Positions 44,804 to 54,428 of a stretch of DNA of 64,000 nt are shown here, one piece after another (the stretch's first letter is position 1; the number at the start of each line of letters is the position of its first letter). Source of the stretch: Bacillus thuringiensis (lineage in GTDB: Bacteria > Bacillota > Bacilli > Bacillales > Bacillaceae_G); the NCBI RefSeq assembly GCF_022095615.2, contig NZ_CP155559.1, positions 2,415,501-2,479,500 of the forward strand, written 5' to 3'. The notes beneath the pieces were generated by a model, which worked only from the letters and a program-made list of their open reading frames with translations, ran no database searches and was not told the DNA's origin. The translations under genes were made by a program, and so were the position numbers.

Positions 44804-45220
44804 ATGCTTATTATTACATATATTTCTGTCTGTATATTATTTTTAGTTAGCTTTTTACATGTTTACTGGGCTTTCGGAGGTAAGTGGGCAACAAATAGTG
44901 TTATTCCAACAAAATCTGGAGAAAAGGCATTTATACCAGGTACAGGAATGACATTGTTCATTGCATTATTATTAAGTATGGCAGCTATAATTTTATTACA
45001 AAAAACAAACGTTGTTCATTTCGCAGTTCCTAATATATTTGTTCAATTTGGAGCCTGGATTTGTATGATTGTTTTTTTCATAAGAGTAATTGGTGAGTTT
45101 CATTATTTTGGTATCTTTAAGCGAAAAAAAGATACGCAATTTGCTAGAATGGATACTGTTTTATATATACCACTTTGTGCATTTTTATCTTTATCATTCT
45201 TACTAACAATAATAACGTGA
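44804..45220 (+). CDS. DUF3995 family membrane protein
   Basis: 138 residues, four membrane helices. The first contains LHVYWAFGGKWATNSVIP, the DUF3995 signature; later RVIGEFHYFGIFKRKKDTQFARMDTVLYIPLC is also typical. GGGAGG precedes ATG. Function unknown. Confidence 0.82.
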   Translation: MLIITYISVCILFLVSFLHVYWAFGGKWATNSVIPTKSGEKAFIPGTGMTLFIALLLSMAAIILLQKTNVVHFAVPNIFVQFGAWICMIVFFIRVIGEFHYFGIFKRKKDTQFARMDTVLYIPLCAFLSLSFLLTIIT

Positions 45221-45359
45221 ACATAAAATAGTACTTGCTTTCTTTAAAATAAATAAACGTGAATTAGCAAGGAGTAAAAGTGATAAATCTAGTAGGAAAT
45301 AAAAAGGATGTAAGCGTCTTCTTATCGAAATATAGATTATTATGAAAGGCGGTGACACT

Positions 45360-45563
45360 ATGAAGTATGTAAAAGTCTGTATGAATGGCGGAAGTGAACA
45401 CAAATTTTCGATGACTCTAGATCGATTTGAAGAACTTATTACTACAGAGAATGGACTATTAGAAAATAAATTAGTTAGTATTGAAAATGTAATGATTAAT
45501 CCTACTAATATATCTTCTGTAGTTGAAAAAATTGGTGTACCGGCTAAGTTTATGGAAGCTTAA
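45360..45563 (+). CDS. Small conserved protein (67 residues)
   Basis: From ATG 45360, with AAAGGCGGTGA ahead; the ATG at 45342 lies before this site. Reads MKYVKVCMNGGSEHKFSMTL and goes on with alternating strands and a short helix. Such small proteins often act as subunits or regulators; no known family. Confidence 0.6.
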   Translation: MKYVKVCMNGGSEHKFSMTLDRFEELITTENGLLENKLVSIENVMINPTNISSVVEKIGVPAKFMEA

Positions 45564-45587
45564 AAATCGGTAAATAAAAAACATCCA

Positions 45588-45606
45588 TAGGGATGTTTTT
45601 TATTTA
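45588..45606 (+). terminator. Short rho-independent terminator
   Basis: AACATCC, ATA, GGGATGTT, then TTTTT. It follows the 67-residue gene by 24 bases. Confidence 0.8.
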
Positions 45607-45715
45607 TAAATATGATAATTGTACAATGAATATATGAGAAAAATTTTTAGCAATACGTATGTATTTGATGTGTAATAGATGCACAATAAAATAAGTACAA
45701 GCATATATTATCTAG

Positions 45716-45800
45716 TAGGACAAGACCTTCGTGTCCTACTTAATACTCAGAAAAAACCTCTATCACATGAGAGCATCTAATTACAGGGTGCTCTTTTTTT
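45716..45800 (+). ncRNA. Candidate small RNA 1
   Basis: A -10-like TATATT at 45704-45709 precedes three hairpins: AGTAGGACA/TGTCCTACT; CTCA/TGAG with a loop containing AGAAAAAACCTCTATCAC; and GAGCA/TGCTC ending in TTTTTTT. It encodes no protein. A sister locus at 59941-60026 has the same layout, loop bases and promoter while stem sequences differ, which supports a conserved RNA structure. Length about 85 nt. Confidence 0.6.
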
Positions 45801-46023
45801 ATCCTGCTTTTGAACTTTCAATTTTAAACATATCTTTGATGTTAATAAATATTAAAAATAATATAATAGCAAAAAGTAAGTTAGATAAATAGAAATCTTG
45901 ATGAAATAGTAATTCGAAGATGACATCGAAAACATATAATAAGGCGATAACAGGTAATATACAAATAAATATAAATCTCCAATTTTTTAAATAATGTTTA
46001 TAAGTAGTAAATACTTTCCCCAT
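45799..46023 (-). CDS. Small two-helix membrane protein
   Basis: 74 residues from ATG 46023 with TAGGAGC ahead; the longer frame starts too far upstream. Two hydrophobic segments (about 15-35 and 42-62) with a charged tail (KDMFKIESSKAG). Its stop meets the 3' end of candidate small RNA 1, read in the opposite direction. Unknown. Confidence 0.55.
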   Translation of the reverse strand: MGKVFTTYKHYLKNWRFIFICILPVIALLYVFDVIFELLFHQDFYLSNLLFAIILFLIFINIKDMFKIESSKAG

Positions 46024-46251
46024 ACATATAGCTCCTATATTTTTATTTTCTATATAATTATACATTTAAATAAAAGGATTTACAAAGGGGTATTTAGTAA
46101 TTAAGAATTGTAGGGAGAGATTTTGGCGGAAAAGTAGATAGCTGTAGCAATTTGATTAATAACTGCCTTTACTTAAAAAAACTTTTAAAGGACGATACTA
46201 AAATGATACACTATAATCTACGTTATTTATGAAATGAATAGAGGGATTTAT

Positions 46252-47256
46252 GTGATAGATAAAATCAAAAATGTTGTAGAAGATATGTACGAAGATGAAG
46301 CAAAACATTTACTTCAAAGTATTCTAATTCAGTTAAATTTGTTAGAAGAAAACTATAGTGAAGATACCATTAAAAATTTGATGGATATTCCTAAACAACT
46401 AACGAGTAATACATCTTATAAAAGAAATGTTAAAGAAAGCTCACATATACATATTGCTTTTGATGATTCAACAGCTGGATGTTTAAAACATATGCTGGGG
46501 CAAGAAGAACGATTGGAAGAGAGGGTTGTCGTATTTTCTGAATTCTTTTCAATTGGACCGATAAACAAGTTACATATGAATGAGGGACAACTTGCAAGAC
46601 AGAAATGGTTAGTAAACAACTTAACCGCTTATGATAGTTATTTTGAAGAGGAATACTTACCGCGGTTTCTAGAAACTATGGAAGAACTACACGCTATTCC
46701 TAGTGAAACGCCTATTACAATTTGGAAAGCTAATAATGCACATGAACATGTAGGCCTATGTTTTGTAATGGCGCAATTAAAAGATAAGCAAAACATTCGC
46801 GTTATTAATACGTCTGAAGCAAGTAAAGAAATATTAAAAAAAGAGTATGCTATTCGTGGAACAGGGGAATTATCACCTGACAGTTTATCTCTATTCCAAA
46901 AAAGTTTTGCAGAATTTCCTTATGTAACGGAAGAAAAACGAATACAGTATGAATATGAATGGGATCAATTATCGAATAGCACGGAGTTTTTAAGAGTTTG
47001 GATAGAAAATGAAGTGCATTCTGTACAAGAAGATTATTTTGATCAATTTATGATTGAATGTGCGAAAAGTGTAGGTGCTGATTGTGACTTCCTAAAAGCT
47101 CCTAGAGTAATTGGTGAGGCGCTTGGTCTTGTAAAGCAATCAGTTGGCGATACGTTTTTAGAATATCGCTTAAAGGAATTAATAAAAAAAGAAGTTTTTG
47201 AATTTGAAGGTTCGTTAAATGAAATGCGCTTTTATAGTGTGAAGTTGAGAAAATAA
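46252..47256 (+). CDS. DUF1835 / DUF3658 domain protein
   Basis: 334 residues. GTG 46252 has AGAGGGA at good spacing; ATG 46234 does not. The DUF1835 core is SSHIHIAFDDSTAGCLKHML plus VVVFSEFFSIGPI, followed by the helical DUF3658 part ending FEFEGSLNEMRFYSVKLR. Cytoplasmic, widespread in Bacillus, biochemical role unknown. Single gene with its own terminator. Confidence 0.82.
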   Translation: MIDKIKNVVEDMYEDEAKHLLQSILIQLNLLEENYSEDTIKNLMDIPKQLTSNTSYKRNVKESSHIHIAFDDSTAGCLKHMLGQEERLEERVVVFSEFFSIGPINKLHMNEGQLARQKWLVNNLTAYDSYFEEEYLPRFLETMEELHAIPSETPITIWKANNAHEHVGLCFVMAQLKDKQNIRVINTSEASKEILKKEYAIRGTGELSPDSLSLFQKSFAEFPYVTEEKRIQYEYEWDQLSNSTEFLRVWIENEVHSVQEDYFDQFMIECAKSVGADCDFLKAPRVIGEALGLVKQSVGDTFLEYRLKELIKKEVFEFEGSLNEMRFYSVKLRK

Positions 47257-47277
47257 TATATCTATTCTTTTTATGAA

Positions 47278-47309
47278 AAAACTCGTATTTTAAAAATACG
47301 AGTTTTATT
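47278..47309 (+). terminator. Rho-independent terminator
   Basis: AAACTCGTATTTT and AAAATACGAGTTT fold back on each other; T-run follows. Confidence 0.88.
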
Positions 47310-47404
47310 TTTTATTGAATTTAGGCTATACATAAGCTTCCTATAGAGGGCATATCACATATAAATGTTAAAGGTAATGAATGAAAAGAAGGTGATTTGT
47401 TAAT

Positions 47405-47809
47405 ATGTATAACCAGCAAAATTATCCATATGATCAAGCAATGTATTATAATCCACAACAATACAATTATGAATCTTTAAATGAAATGAGAGATATGGAA
47501 CAAGAAGATTATAGACCCGATGATGCAGAAGATGCTCCAACTTCACCACCACCGTCACAAGCGCCATCGTTACCATCTACATTTGCTTCTCCAGCACAAG
47601 CAGGCAATATGAAATCATGGATGTGTAACTGTCTAGGAAGATGGGGATATTTACGTTTACATCGTTCTGGCCCTTTCGGAAGGGACTTATGGTTCTTCCC
47701 GACTGAAGTAAGAAGAAACGGGGTATCAGGTTATACTTGGCAAGGTGGTCGTCGCCGTAAAGTAAGCTACCGCTATCAACAAATTAGTAATTTTATGTGC
47801 TTCGCATAA
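47405..47809 (+). CDS. Conserved Bacillus protein, possibly spore-related
   Basis: 134 residues. The first about 70 are disordered and rich in Tyr, Gln, Asn, Pro and Ser. The last about 65 (CNCLGRWGYLRLHRSGPFGR, then LWFFPTEVRRNGVSGYTW) form a compact Arg/Gly/Trp-rich domain. AAGAAGGTG precedes ATG. The composition resembles small coat or crust proteins, but this is only a guess. Confidence 0.6.
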   Translation: MYNQQNYPYDQAMYYNPQQYNYESLNEMRDMEQEDYRPDDAEDAPTSPPPSQAPSLPSTFASPAQAGNMKSWMCNCLGRWGYLRLHRSGPFGRDLWFFPTEVRRNGVSGYTWQGGRRRKVSYRYQQISNFMCFA

Positions 47810-47814
47810 AAAGA

Positions 47815-47853
47815 AGTGAGAGAGTAAAATTATTCTACTCTCTCACTTTTTTA
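47815..47853 (+). terminator. Rho-independent terminator
   Basis: GTGAGAGAGTA pairs with TACTCTCTCAC and is followed by TTTTTTATTTTT. Confidence 0.9.
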
Positions 47854-47969
47854 TTTTTCAATATACGAAGTAAGATTTTGGGTGAAAATTTACAATTTTC
47901 ACGTTTTTATTAGAGTATAATGCATATGTTGGTTGGTTTTCAAAAAACAAATGAGAGTGAGGGAATACA

Positions 47970-49205
47970 ATGTCAATGAAAAATAAAGTTGGCCGAAGAA
48001 TAGAAGATGGCATTAATTTAGCTTCAGCTCAGTTTAAAGAAGATGCATATGAAATTTATAAAGAATCGCGAAAAATGCAACCTTTATTGTTTGTAAATGA
48101 AGTCGAACTCGGTAAAGAATGGCTGATTACAAGATATGAAGATGCTCTGCCACTTTTAAAAGATAATCGTTTGAAAAAAGATTTGGCAAATGTGTTTCCC
48201 AAAGATACAACGAACATGTATCTTTCCGTTGATAATAGTGATCATTTAACAACACACATGTTAAATTCAGATCCACCTAATCATAGCCGGTTACGATCTT
48301 TAGTTCAAAAAGCTTTTACACCGAAGATGATTACACAATTAGACGGAAGAATTCAAAGAATAGCGGACGATTTAATAAATGAAATAGAGCGAAAAGGCAC
48401 ATTAAATCTTGTGGATGATTATTCGTTCCCATTACCGATAATTGTAATAAGCGACATGCTTGGCATTCCAAAAGAGGATCAAGCGAAATTTAGAATTTGG
48501 TCTCATGCTGTCATTGCATCGCCAGAAACACCTGAAGAAATAAAAGAAACCGAAAAACAACTATCTGAGTTTATTACATATCTTCAATATATAGTTGATG
48601 TAAAACGAAAAGATCCAAAAGAAGATTTGGTTAGTGCGCTAATACTTGCAGAAAATGAAGGGCATAAACTTAGTGCTCCAGAGCTATATTCAATGATAAT
48701 GCTGTTAATCGTTGCAGGACACGAGACAACAGTGAATTTAATTACAAATACAGTATTAGCTTTTCTTGAAAATCCAAATCAATTACAGTTATTGAAAGAT
48801 AATCCGAAATTAATTGATTTAGCTATTGAGGAAGGATTACGTTTTTATTCTCCAGTTGAGATTACAACTGGAAGATGGGCGGCTGAGCCTTTTCAAATTC
48901 ACGAACAAACAATCCAAAAAGGAGATATGGTTGTCATTGCATTAGCTTCGGCAAACCGCGATGAAACAGTATTTGAAAACCCAGAAGTCTTCGATATTAC
49001 TCGGGAGAATAATCGTCATATTGCCTTTGGACACGGTAGCCATTTCTGCTTAGGCGCTCCACTTGCTCGTTTGGAAGCAAAGATTGCTATTACTACTTTG
49101 TTTAATCGAATGCCTGAAATCCAAATAAAAGGGAATCGTGAAGACATTAAATGGCAAGGTAATTATTTAATGCGTTCTTTAGAGGAATTACTATTAACAT
49201 TCTAG
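47970..49205 (+). CDS. Cytochrome P450
   Basis: 411 residues. Heme loop FGHGSHFCLGAPLARLEA with the ligand Cys at about 359; I-helix oxygen-binding AGHETT; ExxR in EEGLRFYSP. Soluble bacterial class (CYP107-like by general pattern), needing a separate ferredoxin and reductase. It oxidises a small lipophilic substrate that cannot be named from sequence. GAGTGAGGG precedes ATG. It is upstream of the MFS-Vat pair but separated by that pair's own leader. Confidence 0.92.
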   Translation: MSMKNKVGRRIEDGINLASAQFKEDAYEIYKESRKMQPLLFVNEVELGKEWLITRYEDALPLLKDNRLKKDLANVFPKDTTNMYLSVDNSDHLTTHMLNSDPPNHSRLRSLVQKAFTPKMITQLDGRIQRIADDLINEIERKGTLNLVDDYSFPLPIIVISDMLGIPKEDQAKFRIWSHAVIASPETPEEIKETEKQLSEFITYLQYIVDVKRKDPKEDLVSALILAENEGHKLSAPELYSMIMLLIVAGHETTVNLITNTVLAFLENPNQLQLLKDNPKLIDLAIEEGLRFYSPVEITTGRWAAEPFQIHEQTIQKGDMVVIALASANRDETVFENPEVFDITRENNRHIAFGHGSHFCLGAPLARLEAKIAITTLFNRMPEIQIKGNREDIKWQGNYLMRSLEELLLTF

Positions 49206-49239
49206 AATATTTATTTTAAGACATGCATACATCGAAAAT

Positions 49240-49472
49240 GATTTACATAGAGTATCTATGTGTTATTTAAATTCGAAACGGAAGGGTGAAAACATCCCAA
49301 TGATCAACTAATTCTATTTGTAAGAGATCTTCGTTAAAAAACGAAATATTCTTCTGAATAGGATTAGTCTGTACATGTATAGAAAAGGGATGTATTTCGC
49401 TCTGCGAATATATAGTCTTTTTATATGATTTGTGCTGCCTCCTGTTCAGAACATGAAATAGGAGGCTTTTTT
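49240..49472 (+). promoter_or_regulatory. Leader with attenuator ahead of the MFS-Vat operon
   Basis: A leader of over 200 nt with several hairpins (TTCGTTAAAAAACGAA; TATTTCGC/GCGAATA). A short frame from ATG at about 49375 encodes MYRKGMYFALRIYSLFI. The final hairpin GCCTCCT/AGGAGGC is followed by TTTTTT just before the ATG. The right arm of this terminator is also the ribosome site, so folding would block both transcription and translation. This is the layout of antibiotic-induced attenuators. The inducer is unknown. Confidence 0.6.
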
Positions 49473-50756
49473 ATGTCGACAAATGTAGAAACGAAACAAA
49501 ATCATGGGGTATCACAAGTATTGAAAAATAGATTTGTACAGGGAATTTTAGCATCAGCATTATTTTTACAAATTGGTATATGGGTTCGGAACTTTGCGGT
49601 ATTACTGTATGTAATGGAAATGACGAAAGGTGATGCTTTTGCTATTTCAATGATTTCGGTTGCTGAGTTTGCTCCCATTTTTATTTTCTCATTCATTGGT
49701 GGAACCTTTGCTGATAGGTGGAAGCCAAAGAAGACAATGATATGGTGTGAGACGTTAAGTTCTATCTCCGTATTCGCTGTATTAATTACACTTATGTTTG
49801 GAACATGGAAAATCGTGTTTTTTGTTACGCTTATTTCTGCAATCCTTTCGCAGTTTTCTCAACCATCAGGTATGAAATTGTTTAAACAGCATTTATCAAC
49901 GGAACAAATCCAATTAGCGATGTCAATATATCAAACAATATTTGCGATTTTTATGGTATTAGGACCGATTCTTGGAACATTTATCTTTCATAGTTTTGGA
50001 ATTTACATTTCAATCATCATAACAGGTATCTCGTTTTTACTTGCGGCAGTTGTATTGTTATTTCTTCCGAAAGATCTTGAAAACGACGTAGAAAAGAAAG
50101 ATATCACTCTGTGGCAGGAGATGAAGGATGGTATTAAGTATGTCAAAAAGAAAAAAGCATTAACTTTGCTAGGGCTTTGTTTTATGGCAGCAGGACTCGG
50201 TATCGGTTTAATTCAACCACTTGGTATATTTATTGTAACTGAGCAGTTAGGGTTATCTAAAGAGAGTTTACAATGGTTACTAACAGTAAATGGTGCAGGA
50301 ATGATTGTTGGCGGCGCTTTAGCGATGGTATTTGCGAAAAATGTTGCACCGCAAAAGATGTTAATTGTAGGGATGCTCGGTCAGGCGATTGGCATTGGTA
50401 TAATAGGTTATTCGACGAATTTATGGGTGACACTTACAGCACAACTTTTTAGTGGGTTAGCTCTTCCGTGTATCCAAATAGGTATTAATACGCTCATTAT
50501 TCAAAATAGCGATACTGATTTTATTGGTCGTGTAAATGGCATTTTAAGTCCACTATTCACCGGTTCAATGGTAGTAACAATGAGTGTAGCTGGTTCATTA
50601 AAAGAGGTGTTCTCATTAAGTACGATGTATGAGGGCACAGCTTTACTATTTATAATTGGATTATTATTTATTTTACCTATATACAATTTAAAGCCAGTAA
50701 TAGCGGTAGAAAGTGAAATGAATGGTAAAGGAAGTGCTGTGCAACATGAATCCTAA
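49473..50756 (+). CDS. MFS drug efflux transporter
   Basis: 427 residues, 12 membrane helices. Motif A-like [14 protein letters not shown] follows helix 2, and the halves are joined by a charged loop ([24 protein letters not shown]). It belongs to the MFS group related to macrolide efflux (Mef-like). ATG 49473 follows AGGAGG; the longer frame from 49425 runs through the terminator hairpin. It overlaps the acetyltransferase gene, so the two form one operon, probably for streptogramin or related drug resistance. Confidence 0.88.
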   Translation: MSTNVETKQNHGVSQVLKNRFVQGILASALFLQIGIWVRNFAVLLYVMEMTKGDAFAISMISVAEFAPIFIFSFIGGTFADRWKPKKTMIWCETLSSISVFAVLITLMFGTWKIVFFVTLISAILSQFSQPSGMKLFKQHLSTEQIQLAMSIYQTIFAIFMVLGPILGTFIFHSFGIYISIIITGISFLLAAVVLLFLPKDLENDVEKKDITLWQEMKDGIKYVKKKKALTLLGLCFMAAGLGIGLIQPLGIFIVTEQLGLSKESLQWLLTVNGAGMIVGGALAMVFAKNVAPQKMLIVGMLGQAIGIGIIGYSTNLWVTLTAQLFSGLALPCIQIGINTLIIQNSDTDFIGRVNGILSPLFTGSMVVTMSVAGSLKEVFSLSTMYEGTALLFIIGLLFILPIYNLKPVIAVESEMNGKGSAVQHES

Positions 50757-51378
50757 TCCAAATGTAAAATACCCAATTGAAGGAAATCAAAATGTTCATT
50801 TTATAAAAAATACAATAACGAAAGCTAATATACTCGTTGGTGACTATTCTTATTATGATGCGAAAGATGGAGAGACATTTGAAGATCGAGTATTACATCA
50901 TTATGAATTTCTTGGAGATCATCTTACTATTGGAAAGTTTTGTTGTATTGCAAATGGAGTTACTTTTATTATGAATGGAGCAAATCATCGGATGGATGGA
51001 TTTTCGGCATACCCATTTAATATCTTTGGAAATGGGTGGGAGAAGTATACACCTGGTTTGTCTAATTTGCCATATAAAGGTGATACAGTTATAGGAAATG
51101 ACGTTTGGATTGGTATGGATACCACGATTTTGCCCGGAATAAGAATAGGCGATGGTGCAATAATAGCAGCTAAATCTGTTGTGACTAGAGACGTTGCACC
51201 ATATACAATTGTTGGTGGAAACCCTGCAAATAAAATAAAGGAACGATTTACAAATACAATAATAGAAGAATTATTGCAAATTCAATGGTGGCATTTTGAC
51301 ATTGAAAAAATAACTGAAAATATAGATGCTATTGTACGAGGAGATATTGAACCATTAAGAATACTAAAAAGGGAATAA
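50746..51378 (+). CDS. Vat-type xenobiotic acetyltransferase
   Basis: 210 residues from ATG 50746, overlapping the MFS stop by 11 bases. Left-handed beta-helix hexapeptide repeats ([37 protein letters not shown]) and the catalytic His in NGANHRMDG identify the Vat/CatB group, which acetylates streptogramin A or chloramphenicol. Paired with an efflux pump this suggests a drug-resistance unit. The exact substrate needs an assay. Confidence 0.88.
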   Translation: MNPNPNVKYPIEGNQNVHFIKNTITKANILVGDYSYYDAKDGETFEDRVLHHYEFLGDHLTIGKFCCIANGVTFIMNGANHRMDGFSAYPFNIFGNGWEKYTPGLSNLPYKGDTVIGNDVWIGMDTTILPGIRIGDGAIIAAKSVVTRDVAPYTIVGGNPANKIKERFTNTIIEELLQIQWWHFDIEKITENIDAIVRGDIEPLRILKRE

Positions 51379-51448
51379 AAAATGCATTCTAAAGAGTATC
51401 ATACCTCCGAATTTTGTTAATGATAATAGAACAAGGAGGTGTGATACT

Positions 51449-51604
51449 ATGGCACAAGACGTTTTATGTGAAGTAAACAACTGTAAATTTTGGGCTAACG
51501 GCAATAAATGTAGTGCAGATGCAATTTATGTAGTAAGTAATAAAGGGAAACAAGCATCAACTACGGAAGAAACAGATTGCAAAACTTTCGATCCAGAAAT
51601 ATAA
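51449..51604 (+). CDS. DUF1540 small cysteine protein
   Basis: 51 residues, with AAGGAGGTG ahead of ATG. It has the DUF1540 pattern: VLCEVNNCKFWANGNKCSAD and TDCKTFDP, four cysteines that may bind metal. Short proteins of this family are often made during sporulation. Followed by a terminator. Confidence 0.85.
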   Translation: MAQDVLCEVNNCKFWANGNKCSADAIYVVSNKGKQASTTEETDCKTFDPEI

Positions 51605-51610
51605 AATTTT

Positions 51611-51642
51611 AAAGGGTAGCCAAATCGTGGTTGCCCTTTTAT
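51611..51642 (+). terminator. Rho-independent terminator
   Basis: AAAGGGTAGCC pairs with GGTTGCCCTTTT across a short loop. Confidence 0.75.
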
Positions 51643-51705
51643 TAATACTAGTATTGATAATAAATCTCATTTTCATTCATTATTTTTAACTTTTCTTGTT
51701 AATTT

Positions 51706-52203
51706 TTATATTTTCTTCATAAGTGATGCAATCCAATGTAATTCATGTTCAATACGCGATTTACTAAATTCAATGACTTCTGTAATAAAAGAGGAGCTAA
51801 TATTTAAAGATTGAATAGCAGTAAGCTGTTTATGTAGTACATCTTGGCGTATTGTTAAAATTTCTTTTCTAGCTTCGTAATTAAGTTTTTCAAATAGCGC
51901 GATACGCACAAGGAATTCAGCGTTATTTGTCGCAATCTTTTCGGGAAACTCTCTTAACATTTCAGAAAAAATTTCTTCTCCTGTTTCAGTTATGTCGTAC
52001 ATATTTCGGTTTGGTTTTCCGACTTGTTTATGTATTTTTTTCGTTATAGCACCCATATTTTCGAAGCGCCGAAGTGCGGGATACAGTGTATTATGATTTA
52101 ATTCGAAATTCTCACCTAACCGATTTTGAACATTTTTCTTTATTTCATATCCGTGTTTTGGTCCAGTCGTTAATTCTGCTAGTAATAAAATGTCAACGTA
52201 CAT
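51706..52203 (-). CDS. PadR family transcriptional regulator
   Basis: 165 residues. The PadR winged helix is LLLAELTTGPKHGYEIKKNV, then NTLYPALRRFENMGAI, with the wing KPNRNMYDITETGEE. The helical C-terminus is for dimerisation. It is divergent from a P450 gene with a 21-bp palindrome between them, so it probably represses both. GGGGGA precedes ATG. The effector is unknown; PadR proteins often sense phenolics or drugs. Confidence 0.9.
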   Translation of the reverse strand: MYVDILLLAELTTGPKHGYEIKKNVQNRLGENFELNHNTLYPALRRFENMGAITKKIHKQVGKPNRNMYDITETGEEIFSEMLREFPEKIATNNAEFLVRIALFEKLNYEARKEILTIRQDVLHKQLTAIQSLNISSSFITEVIEFSKSRIEHELHWIASLMKKI

Positions 52204-52255
52204 AAAAATCCCCCTTATATATTTCTCAAGTTCTCCAATGAAAAATCCCCTTTAG

Positions 52256-52276
52256 CATATGTTAAAATAACATATG
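52256..52276. promoter_or_regulatory. PadR operator between padR and the P450 gene
   Basis: CATATGTTA, AAA, then TAACATATG: a 21-bp palindrome containing the ATGT...ACAT core of PadR sites. It lies 53 bases from the padR start and 68 from the P450 start. Confidence 0.75.
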
Positions 52277-52343
52277 TTAGATTATACAACTTTGAACTAC
52301 CGACCTATCACTTTTATTGTAAAAGAAAAGGGAGGAAAGAACT

Positions 52344-53558
52344 ATGGCTTCGCCTGAAAATGTGATTTTAGTTCATGAAATTTCAAAGCTGAAAACAAAA
52401 GAAGAATTGTGGAATCCGTATGAGTGGTATCAATTTATGAGGGACAATCATCCGGTTCATTATGATGAGGAGCAGGATGTATGGAATGTTTTTTTATACG
52501 ATGATGTAAATCGAGTTTTATCGGATTATCGCTTATTTTCAAGTAGAAGGGAACGAAGACAATTCGCAATCCCACCTTTAGAAACGAGAATAAATATAAA
52601 CTCTACTGATCCACCAGAACATCGCAATGTACGTTCAATAGTTTCTAAAGCATTTACTCCAAGAAGTATAGAACAATGGAAACCTCGAATACAGTCTATC
52701 GCAAATGAACTTGTACAACATATAGGAAAATATAGTGAGGTTAATATCGTTGAAGAGTTTGCTGCACCGTTACCTGTTACCGTCATATCCGATTTATTAG
52801 GAGTGCCAACAACGGACCGTAAAAAAATTAAAGAATGGTCTGATATTTTATTTATGCCATATAGTAAAGAAAAATTTAACGATTTGGATGTAGAAAAAGG
52901 AATTGCGTTAAATGAATTTAAAACGTATCTGCTTCCAATTGTTCAAGAGAAAAGATATCATTTAACCGACGATATTATTTCAGATTTAATACGAGCTGAA
53001 TATGAAGGCGAAAGATTAACCGATGAAGAAATAGTTACTTTTTCTTTAGGCTTATTAGCGGCAGGTAATGAAACAACTACAAATTTAATTATTAATAGCT
53101 TTTATTGCTTTTTAGTGGATTCACCTGGAATATATGAAGAGTTAAGAAAAGAACCTACATTAATTTCAAAAGCGATTGAGGAAGTATTACGCTATCGCTT
53201 TCCCGTTACATTAGCTAGGAGGATTACAGAGGACACCACTATATTTGGACCTTTAATGAAAAAGGATCAAATGATTGTTGCATGGGTAAGTGCAGCAAAT
53301 GTAGATGAGAAAAAATTCTTACAAGCTTCTGAGTTTAATTTACACAGAATAGGAAATGAAAAGCATTTAACCTTTGGTAAAGGTCCTCACTTTTGCTTAG
53401 GGGCACCACTTGCACGCTTGGAAGCTGAGATTGCATTAAAAACTTTTATAAATGCTTTTGAAAAAATAGAGTTATCTTCATCTTTCAATTTAGAAAAATG
53501 TATATTGGAAAATGAACAAACTTTAAAATTCTTACCTATTAGCTTAAAACTTCAATAA
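52344..53558 (+). CDS. Cytochrome P450 (second)
   Basis: 404 residues. Heme loop FGKGPHFCLGAPLARLEA with Cys at about 351; I-helix AAGNETTTNL; ExxR in EEVLRYRFP. The I-helix acid next to the Thr is replaced by Asn-Glu order (GNETT), as in many bacterial P450s. GGGAGG precedes ATG. Control by the divergent PadR suggests a detoxification role. Confidence 0.92.
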   Translation: MASPENVILVHEISKLKTKEELWNPYEWYQFMRDNHPVHYDEEQDVWNVFLYDDVNRVLSDYRLFSSRRERRQFAIPPLETRININSTDPPEHRNVRSIVSKAFTPRSIEQWKPRIQSIANELVQHIGKYSEVNIVEEFAAPLPVTVISDLLGVPTTDRKKIKEWSDILFMPYSKEKFNDLDVEKGIALNEFKTYLLPIVQEKRYHLTDDIISDLIRAEYEGERLTDEEIVTFSLGLLAAGNETTTNLIINSFYCFLVDSPGIYEELRKEPTLISKAIEEVLRYRFPVTLARRITEDTTIFGPLMKKDQMIVAWVSAANVDEKKFLQASEFNLHRIGNEKHLTFGKGPHFCLGAPLARLEAEIALKTFINAFEKIELSSSFNLEKCILENEQTLKFLPISLKLQ

Positions 53559-53565
53559 AACTGTG

Positions 53566-53601
53566 CAGCAAGGTACAAAATTATTGTACCTTGCTTTTTT
53601 A
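53566..53601 (+). terminator. Rho-independent terminator
   Basis: AGCAAGGTACAA pairs with TTGTACCTTGCT and is followed by TTTTTATTT. Confidence 0.9.
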
Positions 53602-53672
53602 TTTCTCAATTGTAAACTTTTGGTAGGTTGTTTAGTATGGAGGTGTGTGAAAAAGAATAGAGGAGGACGTTT

Positions 53673-54251
53673 ATGTTAACGTGTAATGGAAGTAAAACGT
53701 TTCAAACATTTATTAAAGCTGTAACGGATTTAATTGATAGTAATTTATTAGAAGATCAAATTGTTTGTGCGATTGAAAAATTACTAGAAGAACTTTTAGA
53801 AAAGAAAACATGGCTTCCGTTAGAAAAACAGAAGGCGAATTCGGCTCAGTATGCACGACACTTGTTATATGAAGATCCTTTAAATCGTTTTGAAGTATTA
53901 GCTCTTGTATGGAAAGATGGACAATCTACACCTTTACATGATCATGATGGTACATGGGGAGTAGAAGGAGTTTTTACAGGAAGGATAATGGTGCAGAATT
54001 TTATACAAACTAAGCAGCTTGAAAATTCACTTGTTTATTTAACACATACAGGAAATCTTTATTTGGGAGAAGGCGAAACAGATAAAGTCATTCCACCAGC
54101 TGATTGTCATATTCTTGAAATATCCGAAAATGAAAGCGTTGTCACAATTCATGTTTATGGAAAACGTTTAGAAAAGTTTAAAATATATGTCCCAACTGAA
54201 GAAAAGAATGTGTACATGTGTGAGACAAAATATATTAGTTATAGTTCATAG
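53673..54251 (+). CDS. Cysteine dioxygenase family protein
   Basis: 192 residues. A cupin with the iron-binding PLHDHDGTWGVEGVFTG (the HxHxxxWG...G pattern) and a second His at ITIHVYGK. It oxidises a thiol such as cysteine to the sulfinate using iron and oxygen. AGAGGAGG precedes ATG. Single gene between terminators. It could feed sulfite/sulfate pools; a link to the sulfotransferases far upstream is not shown. Confidence 0.85.
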   Translation: MLTCNGSKTFQTFIKAVTDLIDSNLLEDQIVCAIEKLLEELLEKKTWLPLEKQKANSAQYARHLLYEDPLNRFEVLALVWKDGQSTPLHDHDGTWGVEGVFTGRIMVQNFIQTKQLENSLVYLTHTGNLYLGEGETDKVIPPADCHILEISENESVVTIHVYGKRLEKFKIYVPTEEKNVYMCETKYISYSS

Positions 54252-54255
54252 TTTA

Positions 54256-54300
54256 AAATCAAAAGCTTTTCTTTTTATAGAAAAGCTTTTGATTTTATTT
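54256..54300 (+). terminator. Rho-independent terminator
   Basis: AAAATCAAAAGCTTTTC pairs with GAAAAGCTTTTGATTTT; T-rich tail on both strands. Confidence 0.88.
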
Positions 54301-54428
54301 TTAATTATTTCTTGACCTGAAACGCTTTTCATAGATTATAAATAAGGAGTACTTCACGAGATCAGTATGAAAACGATACCTTTTGTTTAATAAGAACTCG
54401 TGTATTTATAGAAAGTGGTGAAGAAATA

